From Flavobacteriaceae bacterium (GTDB lineage Bacteria > Bacteroidota > Bacteroidia > Flavobacteriales > Flavobacteriaceae): a DNA stretch of 48,911 nt. Each line of letters begins with the position of its first letter. Position 1 is the first letter of the stretch. The position numbers were made by a program, and so were the translations under genes. The notes below the pieces were generated by a model. The model was not told the origin of the DNA. It was given only the letters and a program-made list of their open reading frames with translations, and did not search any database. The stretch spans positions 1-48,911 of the forward strand of contig CANBWX010000008.1 in the NCBI GenBank assembly GCA_947373225.1. The letters run 5' to 3'. Of this stretch, positions 8,771 through 15,495 are shown piece by piece.

Positions 8771-9328
8771 TTAGAAAATTAATGGTAAAATAAAATGAGC
8801 CATAATTAATCCGCCAATAAAAAATCCGATAACGGCTTTTAAAGATTTAATTTGAAGATTACTCAATCCCGAAATTGCGTGTCCCGAAGTACAACCGCTG
8901 GCATAACGAGTTCCAAAACCTATCAAAATTCCACCAATGGTCAATATCAAAATCATTTTTGGAGATTGAAAAACTTCATTGCCAAATAAAGCATTAGGCA
9001 ATAATTTTCCGTTGGGAGCATCAATACCAAGTTGTGCTAATTGAGCAATAGTTTTCGGATTTATAGCAACATTCGAAGCAGCGCTCATAAAGTGCGAAGC
9101 AACAAAACCACCAAACATAGCACCTATAACAACCAACAAATTCCAACGTTGTGCTTTCCAATCAAAGTCGAAAAATTTTACTTGTTTTCCGATTCCTGTC
9201 ATCGAACATAAAGTGCTTAAATTAGAAGACATTCCAAATGCTTTTCCGAAATAAATTAGGCAAAGCATTACCATTCCTATCAAAAACCCCGAAACATACC
9301 AAGGCCAAGTTTGAAAAATTACGTTCAT
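8771..9328 (-). CDS. YeeE/YedE family membrane transporter subunit
   Basis: The 185-residue protein is the larger half of the pair. It has about four to five membrane helices and two characteristic cysteine motifs, LCSMTGIG in the first half and the family hallmark RYASGCTSGHAISGLS near the C-terminus. In structurally known relatives, cysteines along the pore relay thiosulfate through the inner membrane. The hydrophilic insert between helices 2 and 3 (about residues 85-120) would face the periplasm. It is co-oriented and almost adjacent to the smaller subunit, so co-expression is expected. No sulfur dioxygenase or rhodanese gene is next to it in this window. Confidence 0.86.
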   Translation of the reverse strand: MNVIFQTWPWYVSGFLIGMVMLCLIYFGKAFGMSSNLSTLCSMTGIGKQVKFFDFDWKAQRWNLLVVIGAMFGGFVASHFMSAASNVAINPKTIAQLAQLGIDAPNGKLLPNALFGNEVFQSPKMILILTIGGILIGFGTRYASGCTSGHAISGLSNLQIKSLKAVIGFFIGGLIMAHFILPLIF

Positions 9329-9396
9329 AACATTTAATTTATTCTGCGAAAATAAGAATTCTAATTTTTAAATGAATAATTATTAAGGCATAATTG

Positions 9397-9427
9397 TTGC
9401 TTATAGTATCTATACAACTTAAATTTG
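9397..9427 (+). promoter_or_regulatory. Promoter with -33 and -7 elements for the lipoprotein gene
   Basis: TTG at 9397-9399 and TAAATTTG at 9420-9427 are separated by 20 bases, which fits the Flavobacterium consensus TTG-N17-23-TAnnTTTG. The next ATG is at 9491, leaving a leader of about 60 bases. Confidence 0.6.
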
Positions 9428-9490
9428 TTATCGAATTAGATTAGAATTTCACGCAAGAATTTTCGAAGCAAAACAAAACAAAAAACAATT

Positions 9491-9943
9491 ATGAAAAAAA
9501 TAGTGTCTTTTATCGCTTTACTCCTCTTTGCCACTTCCTGCATAAGTACCAAATCGACTTTGAAAAATGTCAATGAAAATGCTCCTTCTCCCACTCTTGC
9601 GAACAGCAATACCTTTCTTATTTTAGAATATAGTAAAGACAAAAAATATGGTTACAACAAGGATTATCCCGTCAATATATTTTTCGGAAGTACAACCTAC
9701 GAAAACTTAAATCAGCAGCGTTTTTTGAATGCTTTGGCTGGACCAAATGGTGAAAAAATAACGTATATCAAATTAGAAAGTTGCTGCCCGTTTCCAACAA
9801 AAAGAAGCGAAATGGGTGTCGGATTATTAGACGTGTATGAATTAAAATGGGAAGGACAACGAAAACCCGTAACACTATATTTGAATATATACGAAAAAGG
9901 AGTACTAATGGTTCCCGTTGGACTCACGGCGAAGAAAAATTAA
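9491..9943 (+). CDS. Uncharacterised lipoprotein
   Basis: I do not recognise a functional family. The 150-residue product starts with a lipoprotein signal peptide and lipobox FATSC, so Cys17 should be lipidated and the protein anchored to the outer or inner membrane. The mature part is small, with strands such as NTFLILEYSKDKKYGYNKDYPVNIF and a conserved-looking double cysteine in ESCCPFPTKRSEMG, followed by LLDVYELKWEG and VTLYLNIYEKG. It lies 56 bases before kdsA on the same strand. A position beside kdsA could lead automated pipelines to label it with the aldolase name, but it shows no aldolase features. Confidence 0.8.
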   Translation: MKKIVSFIALLLFATSCISTKSTLKNVNENAPSPTLANSNTFLILEYSKDKKYGYNKDYPVNIFFGSTTYENLNQQRFLNALAGPNGEKITYIKLESCCPFPTKRSEMGVGLLDVYELKWEGQRKPVTLYLNIYEKGVLMVPVGLTAKKN

Positions 9944-9972
9944 ATTTCAATCTTTAAATCGTAAATCATAAC

Positions 9973-9980
9973 TATATTTG
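9973..9980 (+). promoter_or_regulatory. -7 box for kdsA
   Basis: TATATTTG followed by CG, ending 19 bases before the kdsA ATG. No clear -33 TTG is present. This suggests kdsA has its own short-leader transcript. Confidence 0.5.
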
Positions 9981-9999
9981 CGCTTTCAAAAACTATATT

Positions 10000-10818
10000 A
10001 TGAACATACACAATATTCCACAAATAAAACATACAGACAGCGGTAACTTCTTCTTATTAGCTGGTCCTTGCGCCATCGAAGGCGAAGAAATGGCATTAAG
10101 AATTGCCGAAAAATTAGTTGGCATCACTGATAAGTTAGAAATCCCTTTCGTTTTCAAAGGGTCCTTCAAGAAAGCCAATCGCTCAAGAATTGACAGTTTT
10201 TCAGGAATTGGAGACGAAAAAGCCTTACGAATTCTTCGAAAAATTTCCGAAACTTTTGGTATTCCCACCGTTACCGATATTCATACGAATGAAGATGCGG
10301 TTATGGCTGCCGAATATGTTGATGTTTTACAAATACCAGCTTTCTTAGTTCGTCAAACCGATTTACTTGTGGCTGCTGCCAATACTGGAAAAGTGGTCAA
10401 CCTGAAAAAAGGACAATTTATGAGTCCTGAAAGCATGAAACATGCCGTTCAAAAAATATTGGATTGCAATAACCAAAACGTGATGGTTACAGATCGCGGA
10501 ACCATGTTTGGTTACCAAGACATGATTGTAGATTTTCGCGGAATTCCTACGATGCAACAATATGCAACAACAGTTCTTGATGTGACACATTCCTTGCAAC
10601 AACCCAACCAGACTGTTGGTGTAACAGGCGGAAGACCTGATATGATTGAAACTATTGCCAAAGCTGGAATCGCTGTAGGTGTTGACGGAATTTTCATAGA
10701 AACCCATTTCGATCCTGCAAATGCAAAAAGCGATGGTGCAAATATGTTGCATTTAGACTATTTTGAAGCATTAATGACGAAATTAGTTGCCATTAGAAAA
10801 ACAGTGAATTCTTTTTAG
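10000..10818 (+). CDS. kdsA: 3-deoxy-8-phosphooctulonate synthase
   Basis: KdsA condenses arabinose 5-phosphate with phosphoenolpyruvate to make KDO 8-phosphate for the lipopolysaccharide inner core. The 272-residue protein has the usual length. Motifs in order are LLAGPCAIEGEEMALRIAE, the PEP-binding FVFKGSFKKANRSR, GIGDEKALRIL, TDIHTNEDA, LQIPAFLVRQTDLLVAAA, VNLKKGQFMSPESM, MVTDRGTMFGYQDMIVDFR and GIFIETHFDPANAKSDGANML. In metal-dependent forms a cysteine lies in the early AGPC motif; Cys is present there. A strong terminator follows. Confidence 0.96.
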   Translation: MNIHNIPQIKHTDSGNFFLLAGPCAIEGEEMALRIAEKLVGITDKLEIPFVFKGSFKKANRSRIDSFSGIGDEKALRILRKISETFGIPTVTDIHTNEDAVMAAEYVDVLQIPAFLVRQTDLLVAAANTGKVVNLKKGQFMSPESMKHAVQKILDCNNQNVMVTDRGTMFGYQDMIVDFRGIPTMQQYATTVLDVTHSLQQPNQTVGVTGGRPDMIETIAKAGIAVGVDGIFIETHFDPANAKSDGANMLHLDYFEALMTKLVAIRKTVNSF

Positions 10819-10847
10819 AACAACAACTTTTCAAATATAATTAAGAG

Positions 10848-10875
10848 AAGCTTTCAAAAATGAAAGCTTTTTTTT
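10848..10875 (+). terminator. Terminator after kdsA
   Basis: Stem AAGCTTTCA / TGAAAGCTT at 10848-10856 and 10861-10869 with an AAAA loop, followed by an eight-base T-run. Confidence 0.88.
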
Positions 10876-10971
10876 ATCTCTATTCGACTTCGTTTCAATC
10901 GGCTAAATGTTAATTTTTCAAAGGATTGGATTTTAAATATTAAATAACATATTAATTGTATTAATTTTGCA

Positions 10972-10979
10972 AAAAAATA
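10972..10979 (+). promoter_or_regulatory. -7 box upstream of the 281-aa envelope protein gene
   Basis: TAATTTTG followed by CAAAA, about 83 bases before the ATG at 11063. It would give a longer leader than most units in this window. Confidence 0.4.
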
Positions 10980-11062
10980 GAAATCAGCTATTTCAATAAA
11001 AGAAAAAAATATTCAACAAACCCTCATTAAAATTATAAACAACTAAAAATCAATACCTATCA

Positions 11063-11908
11063 ATGAAAAAATTAATTTTATTATCAGCATTTTTCGTGAT
11101 TTTTTTATCAATGAATAGCTATGCACAAGATCAAATCAAAGTACAAGAAAAATACACAGCCCATAATAAAGGAAAGTTTTTTGTTTCCTGGGGTGGTAAC
11201 AGAGACATTTATTCAAAATCTACTGTGAATTTTCGTGGTGCCAATTACAATTTTACCGTTGCCAATATGGTATCTCATGACAAACCTAAAGGATGGAATA
11301 TTGATTATATCAATCCTCTGGTAATGACTACACCACAAACTAATTTCAGAATGGGTTATTTTATAAGTGATCATTATAGTATTGCTGTAGGTATAGATCA
11401 CATGAAATATGTGATGACACAAGATCAAACCGCAAATGTTTCGGGCTACATAGATAGTCCGCTTCCTCATGCTGCAACTTATATCAATACCCCAACCGTT
11501 ATGTCTAATTCTTTTTTGATGTACGAACATACCGATGGGTTAAATTACATCAACACAGAATTTTCTAGACATGATGATTTTTCTTCAGTGTTTAAAATAA
11601 AGAATACCGATAAAATTCAAGTGAATTTAACCGAAGGTGTTGGAGTTGGTCTATTATATCCAAAAACAAATACGACTCTTTTAGGAAAACCACGTCATGA
11701 TGATTTTCATGTTTCTGGTTATGGAGCTTCTGTAAAAGCAGGCTTAAATATTACTTTCTTGAAATATTTTTATATTCAAGGAGAACTTAAAGAAGGTTAT
11801 ATCAACATGCCCGATATTCGCACTACACAAAGTGCTGTTGATCGTGCTTCGCAACACTTTTTATTCTTTGAAAGAAGCATCGCTTTTGGTGGGATTTTCA
11901 AAATCTAA
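11063..11908 (+). CDS. Secreted envelope protein, probable outer-membrane barrel
   Basis: I do not recognise a named family. The 281-residue product has a clear signal peptide (residues 1-21, ending NSYAQ). The mature part is beta-rich with repeated amphipathic strands (FFVSWGGNRDIYS, NFTVANMVSHD, FRMGYFISDHYSIAVGIDHMKYVM, YGASVKAGLNITFLKYFYIQGELKEGY) and ends in ERSIAFGGIFKI. This fits a small outer-membrane beta-barrel of about 8-12 strands. The sequence is notably rich in histidine and tyrosine for its size, including several His-Asp pairs. It is a single-gene unit flanked by terminators on both sides. Confidence 0.72.
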   Translation: MKKLILLSAFFVIFLSMNSYAQDQIKVQEKYTAHNKGKFFVSWGGNRDIYSKSTVNFRGANYNFTVANMVSHDKPKGWNIDYINPLVMTTPQTNFRMGYFISDHYSIAVGIDHMKYVMTQDQTANVSGYIDSPLPHAATYINTPTVMSNSFLMYEHTDGLNYINTEFSRHDDFSSVFKIKNTDKIQVNLTEGVGVGLLYPKTNTTLLGKPRHDDFHVSGYGASVKAGLNITFLKYFYIQGELKEGYINMPDIRTTQSAVDRASQHFLFFERSIAFGGIFKI

Positions 11909-11931
11909 ACCAAAACAGACAATTTATAGAG

Positions 11932-11960
11932 AAGGCTTTCAGAAACGAAAGCCTTTTTTT
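11932..11960 (+). terminator. Terminator after the 281-aa envelope protein gene
   Basis: Perfect stem AAGGCTTTC / GAAAGCCTT at 11932-11940 and 11947-11955 with a 6-base loop and a seven-base T-run. It resembles the kdsA terminator in arm sequence. Confidence 0.88.
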
Positions 11961-12057
11961 GGTCAAAACTTTAACGAAATATATTGTTTATTTTGTTTTA
12001 TACTTAATACATTTCTACTATTTAATTAGTAATTTAGTTCAAGTAAAAAATAGCAAA

Positions 12058-12585
12058 ATGAGCACTAAAATCGGAATTCTTTATGCCACGGTTGATGGAC
12101 AAACTTTAAAAATATCTAACAAAATTAAAGCTGTTTTAATTGAAAAAGGTAACGAAGTGGAACTTTTCTCGATTGAGAATTTCGATGGAAAAGTTTCTGA
12201 TTATGAAAAGTTTATTATAGGTTCCAGCATTCGATACGGAAAACACAACGCAAAAATAATAGAATTCATAAACAAGAATAAAAAGCAACTTAACAATACC
12301 AAAAACGCCTTCTTTTCGGTTAATCTTGTGGCTCGAAAACCAGAAAGAGCTTTACCTGAAACAAATCCCTATTTTATAAAATTTCTCCATGAAATTGATT
12401 GGATTCCTTTTCAATCTGCTGTGTTTGCTGGAAAACTAGATTATCAAAAATACACTTTTACAGACCGATTAATGATTCAATTGATTATGTGGATGACAAA
12501 AGGACCAACAAATTCAAAAACAAATATTGAATATACCGATTGGGATAAAGTCGACCAATTTGGAGTTTTACTCAACAATATGTAA
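12058..12585 (+). CDS. hemG: Menaquinone-dependent protoporphyrinogen IX dehydrogenase
   Basis: HemG is a flavodoxin-fold enzyme that oxidises protoporphyrinogen IX to protoporphyrin IX in heme synthesis, passing electrons to menaquinone at the inner membrane. From the ATG at 12058 the protein has 175 residues, close to the E. coli enzyme. The FMN phosphate loop is seen as ILYATVDGQTLKIS, the second flavin loop as IIGSSIRYGKHNAKI, and the long-chain HemG insert as TNPYFIKFLHEIDWIPFQS, FAGKLDYQKYTFTDRLMIQ and LIMWMTKGPT, ending in TDWDKVDQFG. An in-frame extension to 11959 was rejected because it starts inside the preceding terminator. Confidence 0.9.
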   Translation: MSTKIGILYATVDGQTLKISNKIKAVLIEKGNEVELFSIENFDGKVSDYEKFIIGSSIRYGKHNAKIIEFINKNKKQLNNTKNAFFSVNLVARKPERALPETNPYFIKFLHEIDWIPFQSAVFAGKLDYQKYTFTDRLMIQLIMWMTKGPTNSKTNIEYTDWDKVDQFGVLLNNM

Positions 12586-12665
12586 TTCAACTAGATACTC
12601 TATTCAAGTTCTATAATTAGAAATTTAGTTCATAAATCTCTCTGAAAAGCTCCTGAAAAATTGAT

Positions 12666-12673
12666 TATATTTG
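12666..12673 (+). promoter_or_regulatory. -7 box for pepT that fixes its start
   Basis: TATATTTG followed by CATC. It ends 18 bases before the ATG at 12692 and overlaps the TTG at 12671 that would start a longer frame. The sequence AGCTCCTGAAAAA lies just upstream and matches the end of the repeat before trmD. Confidence 0.6.
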
Positions 12674-12691
12674 CATCAAATAAAGATAAAA

Positions 12692-13939
12692 ATGCAAAAC
12701 ATTATTGACCGTTTCATCAGTTACGTAATCATTGATACCGAATCCGATTCGAATTCAGAAACTACTCCAAGCACAAAAAAACAATGGGTTCTTGCCGAAA
12801 AATTGGTCGAGGAATTGAAAGCTATTGGGATGAAAGAAGTGACCATTGACGAGAATGCTTATATAATGGCAACTTTGCCTTCAAATGTTGACCATAAAGT
12901 ACCAACAATTGGCTTTATTTCGCATTTTGATACCTCACCAGATTTTTCGGGAGCCAATGTAAAACCACAAATTATTCCGAATTATGATGGCGGCGATATT
13001 GTATTAAACGCCGATCAAAATATTGTTTTATCTCCAAAATATTTCAAAGATTTATTGCAATATAAAGGGCAAACTTTAATTACAACTGACGGAACGACGC
13101 TTCTAGGCGCAGATGATAAAGCTGGAATTACCGAAATTGTCACAGCAATGGAATTCTTGATAAAAAATCCAGAAATTAAACACGGAAAAATCAGAGTTGG
13201 TTTCACACCAGACGAAGAAATTGGTCGTGGTGCGCATCATTTTGACGTAATACAATTTGACGCTGATTGGGCATACACGATGGACGGAAGTCAAGTGGGA
13301 GAATTGGAATATGAAAATTTTAATGCGGCTGGCGCCAAAATAACTTTCAAAGGAAAAAGCGTGCATCCAGGTTATGCCAAAGGAAAAATGATAAATTCAA
13401 TGCTTATCGCCAATACTTTTATCAATGAATTACCAAAAGGTGAAACTCCGCAAGAAACAAGAGGCTACGAAGGTTTTTTTCACGTTCATCATTTATCAGG
13501 AAGTATCGAAGAAACTGTTTTGGAACTTATAATCCGAGATCATAACAAGAAAAAATTCGAAAAACGCAAAGAATTAATTGCTAAAATAACCAAAAAAATC
13601 AACAAAAAATTTGCGAAACAATTTGGTGAGGATATTGTCATTGCCGAGGTAAAAGATCAATATTACAATATGAAAGAAAAGGTTTTACCTGTAAAACATA
13701 TTGTTGATATTGCCGAAAACGCCATGAAAGAACTAGGAATAAAACCATTGATAAAACCCATTCGTGGCGGAACGGATGGATGTCAGTTATCGTATAAAGG
13801 TTTGCCTTGTCCAAATATTTTTGCTGGCGGACATAATTTTCATGGAAAATATGAATATGTTCCTGTTGAAAGTATGCAAAAGGCCGTAGAAGTAATTGTG
13901 AAAATTGCAGAGTTGACAGCCGTAAAAGAAACTAACTAG
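12692..13939 (+). CDS. pepT: Peptidase T (tripeptidase)
   Basis: PepT is a cytoplasmic two-zinc aminopeptidase of the M20B family that removes the N-terminal residue of tripeptides. The 415-residue product has typical length. Metal and catalytic motifs are visible: [47 protein letters not shown], and the C-terminal metal ligand [15 protein letters not shown]. The lid domain lies at about residues 210-325, including [14 protein letters not shown] 7-codon-longer frame starting with TTG was rejected because that codon lies inside the -7 box. A very long terminator hairpin follows. Confidence 0.95.
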   Translation: MQNIIDRFISYVIIDTESDSNSETTPSTKKQWVLAEKLVEELKAIGMKEVTIDENAYIMATLPSNVDHKVPTIGFISHFDTSPDFSGANVKPQIIPNYDGGDIVLNADQNIVLSPKYFKDLLQYKGQTLITTDGTTLLGADDKAGITEIVTAMEFLIKNPEIKHGKIRVGFTPDEEIGRGAHHFDVIQFDADWAYTMDGSQVGELEYENFNAAGAKITFKGKSVHPGYAKGKMINSMLIANTFINELPKGETPQETRGYEGFFHVHHLSGSIEETVLELIIRDHNKKKFEKRKELIAKITKKINKKFAKQFGEDIVIAEVKDQYYNMKEKVLPVKHIVDIAENAMKELGIKPLIKPIRGGTDGCQLSYKGLPCPNIFAGGHNFHGKYEYVPVESMQKAVEVIVKIAELTAVKETN

Positions 13940-13952
13940 ACATAAAAAAACA

Positions 13953-14013
13953 AACCGCAAATTCACAAATTTTATACATCAGATCAATTGATAAAATTTG
14001 CGAATTTGCGGTT
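13953..14013. terminator. Long bidirectional hairpin between pepT and yajC
   Basis: Two 23-base arms at 13953-13975 and 13991-14013 are complementary except for one position, with a 15-base loop. They begin AACCGCAAATTC and end GAATTTGCGGTT. An A-run on the left and a T-rich stretch on the right give U-tracts in both directions for the convergent pepT and yajC. Confidence 0.85.
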
Positions 14014-14041
14014 ATAATTTTTTAAAATCTAAAACCTAGAA

Positions 14042-14314
14042 TTATTTTTTGTTCAATGACGCGCTCATTTCCATAGAAATTGCAGAACGTTCCATTTTTA
14101 ATTTTCCAGCCATAGTTTCGATTACGACAGTTGTTTCGGATAATTCAGAAACTTTACCGTGAAGTCCACTTTTTGTGATGATTTTATCACCTACTTTCAA
14201 TGCGCTTTCAAATTCTTTTTCGCTTTTTGCTCTTTTTTGTTGTGGTCTAATCATAAAGAAATAGATAACCACAAACATTAATAAAAACGGCGCAAATTGA
14301 GTTAATTGTCCCAT
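14042..14314 (-). CDS. yajC: Sec translocase accessory subunit YajC
   Basis: YajC associates with SecDF in the inner membrane and assists protein export. The 90-residue protein has the classic layout: one N-terminal membrane helix (FAPFLLMFVVIYFFMI), directly followed by the conserved RPQQKRAKSEKEFE and a small cytoplasmic domain with LKVGDKIITKSGLHGKV and VVIETMAGKLKMERSAIS. It lies 28 bases downstream of nusB on the same strand, so a nusB-yajC transcript is likely. Confidence 0.96.
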   Translation of the reverse strand: MGQLTQFAPFLLMFVVIYFFMIRPQQKRAKSEKEFESALKVGDKIITKSGLHGKVSELSETTVVIETMAGKLKMERSAISMEMSASLNKK

Positions 14315-14342
14315 AATTTTGATTTAATTTTTAATTTTTATT

Positions 14343-15287
14343 TTACATTAATCCACGACCAGCTTTTAGGATACGGTTGCTGGCTTGTAGTTCTTTTACT
14401 AAATTGTCTAAAATTCCGTTGATAAAAATACTGCTTTTTGGCGTAGAATATTCTTTAGCCAATTCTAAGTATTCATTCAAAGTAACTTTTACAGGAATCG
14501 ATGGGAATTTCAGAAATTCACAAATCGCCATTTTCAGAATAATAGTGTCAATTTCGGCAATTCTATCGCTGTCCCAGTTAGGGGTTTTATCGTCATATTC
14601 TTTAGCTAGCTCTCTTTCGTTTAAGACTGTTTTTCTAAACAAATCCTTCACAAAATCCCTGTCTTCGTTGTCTTTGAATAATTTTGGAACCCTAAAATTA
14701 CCTTCGTCAACTTGCTTGATAGCTTTCAGTTGTTTGATGATTTCTGTGTTTACTAAAGGAATATCATCTACCCAAGTTAACTTGTTATCTTCAAGATATT
14801 CGTATAATTTCTCGTTTGGAACAATAACATCCATAAACAAATCGACAATAAAATCTCTGTCTTCTTCGAAAGTATTGATGGCATTACTCATGTAATTTGC
14901 GTACAATTTGCTTTGCTTAATATCCTCCAAAAGAATTAAAATATAATCATCGTTTAATGTCCAGTTGTTTATTTTACGGTTTTCTAATGCAATGCTTAAT
15001 GAATTATTTTCGGCAAGAATTTGAAAAATACTGTTTTTAATAAACTTTTCGTTGGGTTTGCGCTCTTGGGGAGTTGCGAGATGCTTTTGACTTGATTTAT
15101 GCAAAAAAACAGTTTCTTTTTTACAAATTTCGATCAATGAGGAAAGCATTATTAGGTATAAATCCTGAATGGCATCAATACTGTAAAAAAGGAATTTTTC
15201 TTCTTTTTCTAAATCATCCGACCCATTTTGATGCATCGCATAAACGGACTGCATGACCTTAACACGAATATGTCTTCTATTTACCAC
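14343..15287 (-). CDS. nusB: Transcription antitermination factor NusB, long form
   Basis: NusB binds boxA RNA together with ribosomal protein S10 in antitermination complexes on rRNA operons. The protein has 314 residues, about twice the usual 140. The N-terminal MVNRRHIRVKVMQSVYAMHQ is the typical NusB opening. The canonical NusB helices then resume after a long helical insertion, with FVKDLFRKTVLNERELAKEY, the conserved acidic-to-hydrophobic helix IAEIDTIILKMAICEFL and PSIPVKVTLNEYLELAKEYSTPKSSIFINGILD. The middle region (about residues 30-200) has no family I recognise and is lysine-, aspartate- and asparagine-rich. I take the long form as normal for this lineage. Confidence 0.92.
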   Translation of the reverse strand: MVNRRHIRVKVMQSVYAMHQNGSDDLEKEEKFLFYSIDAIQDLYLIMLSSLIEICKKETVFLHKSSQKHLATPQERKPNEKFIKNSIFQILAENNSLSIALENRKINNWTLNDDYILILLEDIKQSKLYANYMSNAINTFEEDRDFIVDLFMDVIVPNEKLYEYLEDNKLTWVDDIPLVNTEIIKQLKAIKQVDEGNFRVPKLFKDNEDRDFVKDLFRKTVLNERELAKEYDDKTPNWDSDRIAEIDTIILKMAICEFLKFPSIPVKVTLNEYLELAKEYSTPKSSIFINGILDNLVKELQASNRILKAGRGLM

Positions 15288-15315
15288 CTTGTAAGAACTT
15301 TTATTAATTAGTTGG

Positions 15316-15323
15316 CAAAAATA
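15316..15323 (-). promoter_or_regulatory. -7 box for nusB-yajC
   Basis: Minus-strand TATTTTTG followed by CC, ending 28 bases before the nusB ATG. No -33 TTG seen. Confidence 0.45.
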
Positions 15324-15377
15324 AGTATTTCATTGTTTAAAATAAAATTAAAACATCAAAAATATTGTATTATCAAC

Positions 15378-15385
15378 TAACTTTG
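15378..15385 (+). promoter_or_regulatory. -7 box upstream of the ABC exporter
   Basis: TAACTTTG followed by CC, with a short open frame starting 13 bases downstream at 15399. A second match, TATATTTG at 15447-15454, lies nearer the exporter and could be an alternative. Confidence 0.4.
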
Positions 15386-15398
15386 CCTTTTCAATAAA

Positions 15399-15494
15399 AT
15401 GAAGATTGTCATTTGGAGTACTAACAATATATTTATCGTTAAACCGTATATTTGGCATCAAAATAAATTAAAAAAAGCGTCAAACCGAATCTAA
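15399..15494 (+). CDS. Possible 31-residue leader peptide
   Basis: An ATG lies 13 bases after a -7 box and opens a frame MKIVIWSTNNIFIVK... that ends in TAA one base before the ATG of the ABC exporter. The promoter spacing matches that of real genes in this window and the end-to-start arrangement could allow translational coupling. There is no recognisable domain, and a frame this short can occur by chance in AT-rich DNA. It could equally be untranslated leader. Confidence 0.25.
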   Translation: MKIVIWSTNNIFIVKPYIWHQNKLKKASNRI

Positions 15495-15495
15495 T

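Noticed and set aside
11959..12057. Extension of hemG to an ATG at 11959
   Set aside because: That ATG lies at the end of the preceding terminator, and the added residues are unlike HemG. The ATG at 12058 gives the flavodoxin start.
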